Shown: in pieces, positions 1 through 10,159 of the stretch | Numbering within the stretch: position 1 is the stretch's first letter | How the letters are laid out: the number at the start of each line of letters is the position of its first letter | Assembly: GCA_030686995.1 (NCBI GenBank) | Contig: CM060694.1 | Location: 89,704,762-89,768,761, forward strand | Direction: 5' to 3' | Length of the DNA: 64,000 nucleotides | Origin: Artemisia argyi | Lineage: Eukaryota; Streptophyta; Magnoliopsida; Asterales; Asteraceae | Position numbers and translations under genes: made by a program | The notes under the pieces: model-generated | The model's database searches: none | Told to the model about the DNA's origin: nothing | What the model saw: the letters and a program-made list of their open reading frames with translations, nothing else

Positions 1-1183
1 TGCGACCTGAAATCCAAAGTCAATTGATACCAGCAACAACGTCATTGACTGGATTCACGGGAGAAAAGATCTGGCCCATGGGGCAGTTACGCTTGCTGGT
101 GGCCGTAGGAGATGAACAACACTCAACCGCAACTTGGATAAATTTCATGGTAATAAAGTCTCCCTCACCATACAATGGTATCATTGGGAGACCTGGAATA
201 TCATCCATGCGCGCTGTACCATCCACAGCGCATGGAATGCTTAAGTTTCCAGTGGAAGGAGGAGTTGTCACTCTCTATAACACAACAGTACCACCAAGAG
301 AATGCAATGCGGTAACAACTAAAGTACAGACCATTCCAGAACAGCGCACAGAAAAAACACCAAATCTAAAAGTCGCTATTCATCCCGATTACCCGGAACA
401 ACAAGTTTCGATTGGTGGATCTTTATCTGACAAAGGTAAAGCAGCCGTATGCGCACTCTTGCAGAAGAACCTGGACATCTTCGCATGGGAACCAAAACAT
501 ATGACAGGAGTGCCACGCTCTATCACAGAGCATAAGCTACAAATCCGACAAGGATATCCTCCAATATGACAAAAGAAGCGCGGTCAGGCCCCAGATCGTG
601 CAAAGGCTATTCTGGAAGAAGTACATAAGCTAGTAGACGCAGGCATCATGCACGAAGTATACTACCACGACTGGCTCTCTAACCCAGTTATGGTAAAGAA
701 GAGCGATGGCAGTTGGAGAATGTGCGTGGACTTCATGGACCTCAACAAAGCATGTCCACAGGACTGCTACCCACTGCCAGAAATAGACTGGAAAGTAGAA
801 TCCCTGTGCGGATACCCTTTCAAATGCTTCCTAGACGCATACAAAGGGTATCATCAAATTCAGATGCAGTCGAAGATGAAGAAAAAACAGCTTTCCACAC
901 CAGTCAAGGAGTGTATTGCTACACAAAAATGCCCTTTAGCTTAAAGAACGCAGGCGCGACATACCAACGACTGGTGGACACAGCTTTCGAAAAACAAGTA
1001 GGCCGCAACTTGGAGGTCTACGTTGACGACCTCATCATCAAAAGCCACACAGAGGATGAATTGGTGCGCGACATCGAGGAAACGTTCAGAACATTGGGGC
1101 GAATAAACATGAAGTTAAATCCCAAGAAGTGCACCTTTGGCGCAACCGAGGGCATCGAGGAAACGTTCAGAACATTGGGGTGA
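1..1183 (+). pseudogene. Element A protease end and reverse transcriptase (broken)
   Basis: Open from the left edge; the first part is the C-terminal half of the aspartic protease and the linker to RT (the same region is complete in element B, with its active-site DGGAS). RT follows, with a LNKACPQDCYPLP block and the catalytic YVDD at about 1018-1029. Three lesions are visible: a TGA at 567-569, a one-base loss near 866 that moves the frame (seen against element B), and an 81-bp in-frame tandem duplication (1072-1152 / 1153-1233) whose second copy has CGA>TGA at 1181. The rest of pol continues in the same frame after that stop. As it stands it cannot make a full polyprotein without readthrough. 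Confidence 0.88.
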
Positions 1184-1233
1184 ATAAACATGAAGTTAAA
1201 TCCCAAGAAGTGCACCTTTGGCGCAACCGAGGG
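1072..1233 (+). repeat. 81-bp in-frame tandem duplication in RT
   Basis: Two adjacent 81-bp units (27 codons each) differ at one base, C1100 versus T1181. That base turns an Arg CGA codon into TGA in the second unit. The duplicated segment encodes the region just after YVDD, ending in the NPKKC motif. Element B has a single copy. Confidence 0.95.
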
Positions 1234-3664
1234 CATATTCCTTGGATACTTGATAGAACCCGATGGAATCAAGCCTTGTCTAGAAAAAACACAGGCTATT
1301 ATTGATCTCCCCTCACCGCGCACACTTAAAGAAGTCCAGTCTTTGAATGGAAAGTTAGCAGGGCTAAACCGTTTCTTATCCAAGTCAGCAGACAAGTTCC
1401 TTCCTCTCTTTAAAACACTCACGAAGTGTACTAAAAAGGGAGACTTTCGCTGGACCGAAGAAGCGGAGGAAGCTTTCCAACAACTTAAACACCATCTGGC
1501 ATCTCTTCCCAAACTTGTCGCACCGCGACCAGGGGAAGAGCTAATCATGTACTTATCGGCAACTCATGGAGCAGTTAGCGCAGTACAATTGACAGATAGG
1601 AACTCCGTCCAGACACCCATATACTTTGTAAGCAAAGCCCTGAAGAAAACAGAGACTAACTATAGCGCTATGGAAAAGCTGGTCTTAGCTCTAGTATTCG
1701 CAGCCAAAAGGCTGCGCAGATACTTTCAAGCACACCCAATAGCGGTAATCACTGATCAGCCAATCAAACAAGTTATCTCTAAACTTGACGCATCAGGACG
1801 GTTACAAAAGTGGAGTGTACTGTTAAGTGAGTATAACATCTCATACAGACCGCGCACTGCAATCAAAGGACAAGTATTAGCCAATTTCATCGTGGAGAAG
1901 CCAGATAGCGACAGCCCAACATCTGCAACCAAAAAAGATCTACAGGAACCCTGGATTTTGTTCACAGATGGGTCCTCATGTGTAGATGGATCAGGCGCAG
2001 GCCTTATTCTTACAAATCCAGAAGGCATGGAATTCACCTATGCGCTACGCTTTGAATTCACGGCCACAAACAATGAGGCAGAATACGAAGCCCTACTGGC
2101 CGGACTACGCATCGCAATCCAAATGGGTATACGCAACCTGGAAGCGAACGTAGATTCTCGGCTAGTCGCTAACCACGTGCTAGGTGAATATGAAGCCAAG
2201 GATGAGCACATGATCCAATACCTGGAAAAGACAAAGTCCTTGATCAAAAACTTTGACAGATTCACAATAAAACAGGTGCCCAGAGGCGATAACAGAAAGG
2301 CTGATGCGCTCAGCAAGATCGCATCCACAAGCTTCGCGCACCTCTCAAAACAGGTATTGGTAGAAACCCTAAAAAACAAGTCAATCTTGGAAATGGAGAT
2401 ATCCACACTGATAGAAGAACAAGATCCTACATGGATGACACCTATCATTGAATTCATTAGCAAGGGAACTTTACCCCAAGATCATAAGGACGCTCGAAGA
2501 GTGTGGCACACAGCGCAACGATTTGAACTACGAGACAACGTACTCTATCGACGCTCTTTCTTACAGCCATGGCTCAGATGTGTTGGACCTCTTCAAGCAG
2601 ACTACGTACTCCGAGAAATCCACGCTGGATCATGTAGTATGCACTCAGGGCCGCGATCTATAGTGGCAAGCGCTCTAAGGTCAGGGTATTATTGGCCAAC
2701 AATGCATCGCGACGCACGCGATCTAATAAGAAAATGCAGCAATTGCCAAGTACATCGGCCAATCCCGCGCCGACCACAACAAGAGCTAACACCAATTACC
2801 TCACCATGGCCATTTTACAAATGGGGCATTGACATCGCAGGACCCTTTCCTGTAGCAGCAGGAGGAGTAAAGTTCCTCATCGTAGCTATAGACTACTTTA
2901 CGAAATGGATTGAAGCAAAGGCGGTGGTGAGCATCACAGGAAACCAAGTCAAACGCTTTGTCTGGGACAACATTGTCTGTCGCTTCAGACTACCGGGAGA
3001 GATTATATCAGATAACGGAAAACAATTCTGTGATAACCCATTCAAAGATTGGTGCGCGCAATTGAACATCACGCAACACTTCGCTTCAGTAAAACACCCA
3101 CAAACCAATGGCCTAGTTGAGCGCGCAAACCGCAGTCTAGGGGAAGGAATAAAAGCGCGCCTTGACAGACATAAAGGAAGGTGGGTGGATGAGCTCTCAC
3201 ATGTCCTATGGGCGCATCGCACAACAATCAAAACTAGTACTGGTGACACGCCATTCTCCCTCATCTATGGAACAGAAGCCGTCATACCAGCTGAGATAGG
3301 AATGCCAACTATACGAACAGCAGAGGTCAACGTCACAACAAATGACGAGGAACGGCGCATAGACTTGGACTTACTGGAAGAAAGGCGCGAACGCGCAGCT
3401 ATACGCGAAGCAAAGGCTAAGGCAAAAATGAAGAAGTATTATGATACAAAGGTCAAACACACTTCATTTAGACCAAGAGACTTTGTTTACCGCGCCAATG
3501 ATGTGAGCCACGCAGAAGACACAGGCAAGCTCGGACCAAAATGGGAAGGACCTTACGAGGTCACAGACGCGCTCGGCAACGGCGCATACAGACTGCGCGA
3601 TACGGAAGGTCACGACCTAGCGCGCACTTGGAACATCTGCAATCTTAAAAGATGTTACTTTTAG
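1190..3664 (+). CDS. Element A pol: RT thumb, RNase H, archaeal-type RNase H, integrase (open)
   Basis: An uninterrupted 824-codon stretch. It begins in the RT C-terminus (LNPKKC, LIEPDGIKP), continues through the RT-linked RNase H, then a second RNase H with FTDGSS (Asp about residue 260), NNEAEYEALL, VDSRLV and NRKADAL. Integrase has an HHCC zinc-binding region ending CSNCQ (about 2620-2750) and catalytic Asp at 2831, Asp at 3011 and Glu at 3119, which is DD35E spacing. The C-terminus (KLGPKWEGPYEV) is the usual integrase tail; no chromodomain is seen. The first Met is only the first ATG after the upstream stop, so this is a fragment of the polyprotein, not an independent gene. All catalytic residues that I can place are intact. 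Confidence 0.9.
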   Translation: MKLNPKKCTFGATEGIFLGYLIEPDGIKPCLEKTQAIIDLPSPRTLKEVQSLNGKLAGLNRFLSKSADKFLPLFKTLTKCTKKGDFRWTEEAEEAFQQLKHHLASLPKLVAPRPGEELIMYLSATHGAVSAVQLTDRNSVQTPIYFVSKALKKTETNYSAMEKLVLALVFAAKRLRRYFQAHPIAVITDQPIKQVISKLDASGRLQKWSVLLSEYNISYRPRTAIKGQVLANFIVEKPDSDSPTSATKKDLQEPWILFTDGSSCVDGSGAGLILTNPEGMEFTYALRFEFTATNNEAEYEALLAGLRIAIQMGIRNLEANVDSRLVANHVLGEYEAKDEHMIQYLEKTKSLIKNFDRFTIKQVPRGDNRKADALSKIASTSFAHLSKQVLVETLKNKSILEMEISTLIEEQDPTWMTPIIEFISKGTLPQDHKDARRVWHTAQRFELRDNVLYRRSFLQPWLRCVGPLQADYVLREIHAGSCSMHSGPRSIVASALRSGYYWPTMHRDARDLIRKCSNCQVHRPIPRRPQQELTPITSPWPFYKWGIDIAGPFPVAAGGVKFLIVAIDYFTKWIEAKAVVSITGNQVKRFVWDNIVCRFRLPGEIISDNGKQFCDNPFKDWCAQLNITQHFASVKHPQTNGLVERANRSLGEGIKARLDRHKGRWVDELSHVLWAHRTTIKTSTGDTPFSLIYGTEAVIPAEIGMPTIRTAEVNVTTNDEERRIDLDLLEERRERAAIREAKAKAKMKKYYDTKVKHTSFRPRDFVYRANDVSHAEDTGKLGPKWEGPYEVTDALGNGAYRLRDTEGHDLARTWNICNLKRCYF

Positions 3665-4051
3665 GCTACGGCCATTACACAGACACCTTTGCATCCTACG
3701 AGATGCCCAATAAGTGTTTGTTTTTTTTTTCTTTCCTAGGAATTGTATTTTTTATTTTTTCAAAAAACTTGCAAGTATCAATAAAATGTTATGGTTTCTA
3801 GCTAACTCCATAGCGTATTTCACTTTATTACATATATGTCAATATTGTTATCTTATATTTTTGCCTACATGGCGTGCATGCACTAATTAAAGACCCACGA
3901 AGGCATAAAGGATGAGTTAACCTACTAATTAACTCGTTGAGTAAGAGGGTTGCAAACCCATCAACATTGGATCACGTATCCTTGCTAAGCGCCTTCACAA
4001 AAATTACAAGGAAAGATACACTTCATTATTTACATAAATATACAAAAAAGC
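3665..4051. other. Element A spacer between pol and the antisense gene
   Basis: No coding signal. It lies between the converging pol and antisense gene, so it should hold both transcripts' 3' untranslated regions. It includes T-rich runs, an AATAAA at about 3780, and a 54-bp block (3931-3984) identical to 21235-21288 in element B. The block includes the small palindrome GGGTTGCAAACCC. Confidence 0.7.
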
Positions 4052-6605
4052 CTACACGCTATGGCGATGCTCAGGGCTATCCTCCCGAGCAACAGAACTC
4101 CCCGCCTCCTGAAGCTTTCTCAGAATCAAAGCGTCCTTGGGAGATACGGTGGGAACACTCACGGGCACACCATCAAACCTGGGGATATGTGCAGCACCAA
4201 TGCCACACATCACCGCCTTACCCTGAATGCCCCTCTTCTGGGCAGCCCTCTGCGCATGGCGCTCCAAAACCTCTTTCAAGGGAATATCCCTTTCAAGAGC
4301 AAATGGGGTGAGGATATGGCGAGGCTGCGCGAATACAGGAATCTGCAGCTGCGACACGTCAGGCTTCAGGAAGTAGTCTGATTGCGCATCTGCATCCTCT
4401 GAAAGGTGGCGCTCCAACGTCAACCCCGCCATAAGTACATCTATGGGGTTGTCTTGGTCGCGCTCCAACCTGCCAATGTGCGGCAACTCGAGAACCTTCA
4501 ACCCTGCCATGGCCTGCATCAATTCATCATACGCAGCTGCATTATACCCAGGGACTTCAGCCAAATCCTTGTTTAGCAGCTTGGCCTCATGAAGATCCTC
4601 CATAGCCTGCGACTTCCCGCGAGCCACTGCGCATTGAACCACCTTCCCAAAGGCGTCCAACACCTCTTGGGACTCAAGAGTACCCATTGCTGCCAGGCGC
4701 AGCCCGTGGCTAATCAACCACCTACATCAACAAAGACAATTTGTGTTAATAAAAAGCATAGCAACAAAGAGTATTATGAAGAAGAAGAAGAGTACATAAG
4801 AAATACCTGCGCTCAGCAATGGTCGACATCAAATAAGGATATAACTCCTCATCATACTCGATGCTCATGCCGCGCAGCTTGTCCTCTTGCAGCTGGATGA
4901 TCTTCATCATATCTTCCTTGAACTTGGCAATGTTAGCAAAATGCTCCACCTTCTTTTCCTCCAAGTAGCGCACGACCCAAGTCATGTCAGACTTATAATG
5001 ATGAAGCCTCCCGCGCGCCTCCTCCACCTCAGCCAGGGCGGACAACTTCTCGTGGGTAACTTTCTCAGTGTACACCCGGGAGGACTCCAACTTCGCCTGC
5101 GCATCCACCAGCTGCGCACGGAGCTTCGCTATCTCCTCATCCTTCTGGGCGAGAGTACTGCTCTCCCCGACATACTTCTCTCCCAACTGAGCCACCAGCT
5201 CAGTCTGGCGCAGCAGTCGTAGCCAGCTCATCTATCAACTGCTGCGCCTCTCCAACCTTGGCTTTCCCCTCCTTGTTTTCATTCTGTGGAGAGGAAACCA
5301 CATCCACGAAAACCCCATCATTCTTCGCGGCATCATCCCTACAAGACATAAAGACGACAGTTAATAAATATTGCGACAAGTAATATACAAGAAAACACAA
5401 TAAAGACGCAGACACTTACAGAAAGGGAGAGGCCTCAGCAGCCTTCTTATCTGCGCCAGGAGCGGATGTATCCTCCTCCGCGGACGACCCCGCATCCCTA
5501 ATGAGGTGGCGTCGTCTCTTCCTGGTGCCACTGCTCCCAGCCTCCCCTTTGCGCTTGATATTCTGCGCCACTTTCTCCTTCAGCACCTCCTCGGGCTTTA
5601 GGATCTCCACGCTGTCAGACGACTCAGCGCGCGCCTCTTCCTCTTGCACCACCTCCTCTGGCGCCACGCTCTGCACAAGCGTCACTTGGAGTGGCGGAGT
5701 ATTCTCAGGAACAACCTCAGGCAGCACGGTCAAGCGACCCTCGGTCGCCTCTAGTATTGGCTGCTCACCTTCTCTCAGAGGGCGCACTCCTATAGTCACC
5801 TGCTTTGGTTTCTCCAGCTTCACAACGGCGAACAGATCCATCTCTGCGCACATAAACAAAGCAAGAAAGAAGAAAGGATTAGTTAGTAAAGGTGCGCATA
5901 AAAAAAGACTTACAAAATTTGAAGTAGAAGGGACGAACACCCACCCCGGCCGTCCTCACTAATGAAGGTTGGCACCTCATCCGCAGCGCCAAAATAATTG
6001 CGACTCAACCCCATGTGAACCAAAAACGCCTCTGGATAAGGGTTAATGGACAGGCGGTTGGCATCAAGAATCTGCGCATCAGTCAGCCTTGGCAATGTAT
6101 CCTGAGTATAAAACTCATAGGGCGATGGAAAAACCACATCATCAACCCAGAAAAAGTACTCCCTCCAATTTCTTAGGGAGTCCACCTTATCAGTGTAACA
6201 CTGAAGCGCCCCCGGGCGCTTCGCAAAAGATACCCACCCATTTGACCACGTCGTGTGGTAAAAGTAGCGGAACAAGGCTATGGTCGGTTCTATCGCAAGT
6301 AAACGGCAGTTTACTTCAAAATTCGACACCTTAGCCGCATCTATACAGTGCAGCTGTGAGATGTGGAGGCGATAGTGGTTGAGCAAATCGCTCAGAAAGA
6401 TAGATATTGGTACGCGGTAATTCGCGTACTCAAAGAATTTCGTGTATAGCCCTATTTTCCCTTCGTGGAAATCGGCTATACACGCGTCAACATCTGGAGC
6501 CTCTGGACGCACATCCAGAGGAACGAAGTAGTCAGACGTAAACTGAGTAACATCATCAACCGTCATCGCAGAGCGAAAGTCCTCTAACTGGGCAACCATT
6601 TTCAT
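4052..6605 (-). CDS. Spliced antisense gene of the Tat element (putative gypsy-type transposon protein)
   Basis: A four-exon gene opposite to pol. Exons by splice signals and frame: 6605-5945, 5843-5420, 5338-4807, 4721-4052; introns are about 101, 81 and 85 nt with GT-AG ends. The exon 1/2 join gives EMDLFAVVKL, matching plant proteins annotated as 'putative gypsy type transposon' (Transposase_28-like, PF04195, from memory). Exon 1 is a globular domain (FTSDYFVPL, FFWVDD, VPTF); exon 2 ends in a Lys/Arg-rich, acidic stretch that may be nuclear-targeting; exon 3 is a long coiled coil (about 5200-4830) ending EELYPY; exon 4 (RRWLISHGLRL) ends SPEHRHSV. Exon 3 carries one net +1 frameshift near 5213; otherwise it is open. 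The same splice sites recur in element B. Function unknown. Confidence 0.78.
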
Positions 6606-7022
6606 AATCCTACGGGGAAACGCACACAGAAATTACCTAAAAAAACGAGTACTTTCTTTGCAAAATACGCTTTTAAAAGAAGTAAGCAAAGGTAAGTGTG
6701 TGTTTTTACTGTGTGTTTTGGTACAAATGGAGGCGATGACTCTTATATAGGGAGTAAAAAACCCTAGATGATGTCCACGTGGATCCCACTCACAAAAACG
6801 TGTGGCTAGAACCGAAACGGTACATGCACTTTTTCCCGATTTACGAGGGCCACGTGGACAGTACCACCAATTTTCGAGGTATCATTTTGAAATACCTATG
6901 ACTAGGTGCATTGCACTTTAAAATGGGCGGCAATATTTCAATGTTCTCCCGCCACGCTTACCGCTGCTAATATTAGTCTAGCATCCGCGGCTACGAGCCG
7001 CGCACACTAGACTGGGGGGACA
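6606..7022 (-). promoter_or_regulatory. Putative promoter of the antisense gene, with PPT hairpin
   Basis: On the minus strand CTATATAAG lies at 6742-6750, about 140 nt before the antisense ATG (6605). Element B has the same arrangement (30264-30272, ATG at 30121). Further upstream, conserved blocks around 6775-6860 match B at about 30295-30390. At 6975-7013 an inverted repeat (AGTCTAG ... CTAGACT, with an inner CGCGGCT/AGCCGCG stem) sits against the G-rich polypurine tract (7012-7020) that primes plus-strand synthesis before the LTR. Promoter activity is inferred from position and conservation only. Confidence 0.6.
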
Positions 7023-7505
7023 TGATGACGTATAGTCTATATATGGGCCACGAGCCCAAATGATAAACATTACTAAGGCCCAAATCCACCATGTGTGGGC
7101 TATTGTAACTTGGGCCGCATCAATAATGGGAACAGACTCACGTAAGCCCAACCCAAACAAACTATACACGGTATAGATAAGGATCATCTATCTATGGAAT
7201 AGATATCCTTACCCGGATAAGCACCATGCGTGCGAAACGTAAGGAGCACGAACCCTACAAGGATTCTGCGCTTATATAAAGAATGACATCTCTCATTCAA
7301 AGGTACGACACAAAACCCTAACTCTTTACGAGAACCCTAAAATCGATTACTTACTCTCACGCCGGAGTCTAATCGGGGGAGACAATCCCTCGATAAGCCT
7401 AACGGTGTTGTTTATTTTCTTAGTGCGCAGGTTACAAGTACTAAGGAGCGAATTAGTACGAGAGCAAGAGCCCATAATCAGGAACGCCCAACTTTTGTAT
7501 CAACA
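7023..7505 (+). repeat. Element A 3' LTR
   Basis: Starts TGATGACGTATAG and ends TTGTATCAACA (TG...CA), 483 bp. It aligns with the element B LTRs over its length. A TATA box (CTTATATAAAG, about 7270) and the block ACCCTAACTCTT mark the promoter and start region. Confidence 0.9.
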
Positions 7506-9957
7506 ATAATAAGTGTTATTAAATAACCGCGGCCAACAAACAATGCTAAAACGAACAATACTTGCTTTAGATGAAGTTGCCAACCAGCCACTTACAAATC
7601 CACTTAAAAACTATATCCGGGTTAGTAAAAAACAAATCACGTTAATGTCAACAAAATAGTAGATAATCTGGCTAGTTTATCACAGTTTGCCATAGTCGAC
7701 GGAAACTAAAATACAGTTTCTATTTGATTATGAGAGAAGCAAAAGTTCATTTTATGGTTGAAATAAGAACAAAAAGATTTTCTCACTGCATGCATGGCTC
7801 AAGTATATATAATGTATATTTTTGTTAGTTTATTTTGACTATATTCTTCATTGTGGGTATTATTCTAACCTCACTTAAGTATACTTGACGTACGTACTAT
7901 TTATAATGAGAATATAAGTATGTATACGTGCAAAGTTATGTAGTCGTTGTCTACACTTCTCTTAAGAATCTTTTTTATCAGCATTGAACAAAGTCAATAG
8001 ATGCTTAGTTTTTTTCTAATCTTTAAACTTTAAAGATATTCTAACACCCTTAGTTATATCGCCTTATATGTTCTATTTACTAGAATAGATTTTGTGGGGT
8101 TCCTTGTTATATTATGACGGTGCTTTACTATTTTTAAATCCAAAACACAATGTCTAGATTCACGTTATTTGAATATTTTGATATTACCAAATGGGCCATC
8201 TAATAAGGGTTCACACCCAAAATAAACAAACCGTACATTTTTGTGTTTGATAGTGGATATTCATGTCACCCGTCATTATACAAGGGCATTTTAGTGAATG
8301 TACATTCACCAAACCTTATAGAATGTATAAATTTCTCTTTCAGTAAACAATAATCTTTATATTATACGCGTCGGTTTTTATAGAAAGTTTAACAATTTTG
8401 TATTGAAACGAGTCACTTTCTAGAACTTACACAAATTTGGTCTTCGTAAATAAATTTTTATAAAAAAAGCCGGTGAGATGTTTCATATAGATGGGTAAAT
8501 TTAATGGTACCGAATAAAAAACTTTAAACGGAGATTATATTAATAAAAACTCACAAGAAGCTATATGAGCAATTACAAAATAAAGGATAGAGTGTTACAT
8601 AGATTACTAAATGTGTGCTTGATATTGTTAAATTCTAAATTAGTGGTGTTAGCAACCTCATCTCAAAGTATATCTCCCAAGCTTTTGTGTCATAGAGACA
8701 CGCTCGGCTAAAAGGGTCATATCAAGAATGTTTAGACTGGGGTGTCCGAAAGCTCCCATAAAGAAACACACGAACCGTTGTCGTAAATTGGACATCTCAC
8801 TCAATCCAGATCACTCCCGCGGTATCGAGGTTAACCCTAATAGGAAGTCTTGTTCCGAACTAGAACGTTAAGCTTGTTCCATCTTGTGTACGGAGAATCA
8901 ACTGAGATCGACATGGATGAGATGACTTTCCTCAAGTAATTTACCGTGAAACCCCTTGTGGAATTCGGTGTAAAGGTCCCATGCCTTGAATCAAGACTCT
9001 TGATCATCTGTTAACTATAGATTTGCTAAAACGTCTTTTCCAAGCCCAATCAAGAGCCGGCCCAAAAGTGGGCCTAGAGGAGTCATCTCAATAACTCGAT
9101 AATTGATGCTTTCTCGGTCATCATAGTTAAAGGCTTAAAGCTTTTATCTTTTTCCTGAAAACTACATTAGAAACTTGATAAAACTGCGACGAAAAAACTT
9201 ATATCTAGTGGTAGAGGACCATTAAGTACGTGCCACAAAATTATACAAGTCCGTTAAATTATTCTTGGTCTTTTGTAGTTGCAATTTAGTAGTGTGAACT
9301 GTAAATAGTTTAACATCGGTTAATCGGTATTATACAAGAGTAACTTGGGGTCGTGATCAAATGCTACATATGGAAATTAAACATCGGTATTACATGAGGC
9401 ATTTCACTGGCTCGCTTGGACTGTTGGATACGATATCATTACATACCTTAATTTGCATTTTTGCAATGTACTGATAATGCATAGGTTGTACAACTTACCA
9501 CTAATGTTTATATAATTAATAGTTCAACACACAAATTAAGTTTGATCTACTCTTTGATAATGTGTTATATCCAGTTCTGTGGTTGTGTCATTGTCTAGCA
9601 TTTCTACCTAAATGTAGTTGTTGATTTTCTTTATTGCCACAGGGTTCCTTGGAAAACAATCAGAGCGGTCCTGAGTTATTATTTATTATTTCTTAAGTAC
9701 TACATTTGCTTCATGTTTCATGATAAGTGAAGGCAACTTTGCTTGACTTGGGTTGTTACTTGTTTCCATTTTGTTGCTTCATCGTCCTTACATTGTATCC
9801 GTAGATATCATATGACTCGGGATTTAATCCAACTCAAAGTATCTGCATATTATAGGCAGGAATCCTGTATTTGTATTTTGTAATGTTTGGAACACAAGTT
9901 TGTAGTCTGCAACATTTTAATGAGGATAAAGAATAGGAAGGGAAGACGATCATGTAG

Positions 9958-10159
9958 GATCATAGATATCAAAGTATCAAACCATGTCAAGTCACTTGCA
10001 CATTCATATGAGGTTTTAACAGTACGTTTTCTAGTTAATGATCTATCTACATATAATTGATCATAGATATCAAAGTATCAAACCATGTCAAGTCACTTGC
10101 ACATTTATATGAGGTTTTAACAGTACGTTTTCTAGTTAATGATCTATCTACATATAATT
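9958..10159. repeat. 101-bp tandem duplication
   Basis: The unit starting GATCATAGATATC at 9958 is repeated at 10059 with one visible difference (CATTCATATG versus CATTTATATG). No coding content. Confidence 0.95.

Larger units (their letters stand above)
1..7505 (+). mobile_element. Element A: Tat-lineage Ty3/gypsy LTR retrotransposon, right-hand part
   Basis: The element enters the window already inside its protease and ends at its 3' LTR (7023-7505). Order seen: protease, RT, RNase H, second archaeal-type RNase H, integrase on +, then a multi-exon gene on the minus strand, then a short hairpin, a polypurine tract and the LTR. Two RNase H domains and an extra antisense gene are hallmarks of the Tat group (Retand/Grande-like); this lineage call rests on family knowledge. 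The 5' LTR and gag lie outside the window, so target-site duplication and LTR divergence cannot be measured. It is a close relative of element B (14727-31006): pol, antisense gene and LTR all align by eye. Confidence 0.9.

Noticed and set aside
1018..1548. Minus-strand ORFs opposite pol (also 2038-2463, 2893-3264, 18325-18705, 20229-20534, 60769-61287)
   Set aside because: They mirror coding sequence on + and have no family resemblance; open only because of codon bias of the real gene.
8630..9120. Solo LTR or other insertion
   Set aside because: Composition differs and the homologous segment at 37.4 kb lacks it, but I find no clear TG...CA ends or target duplication.
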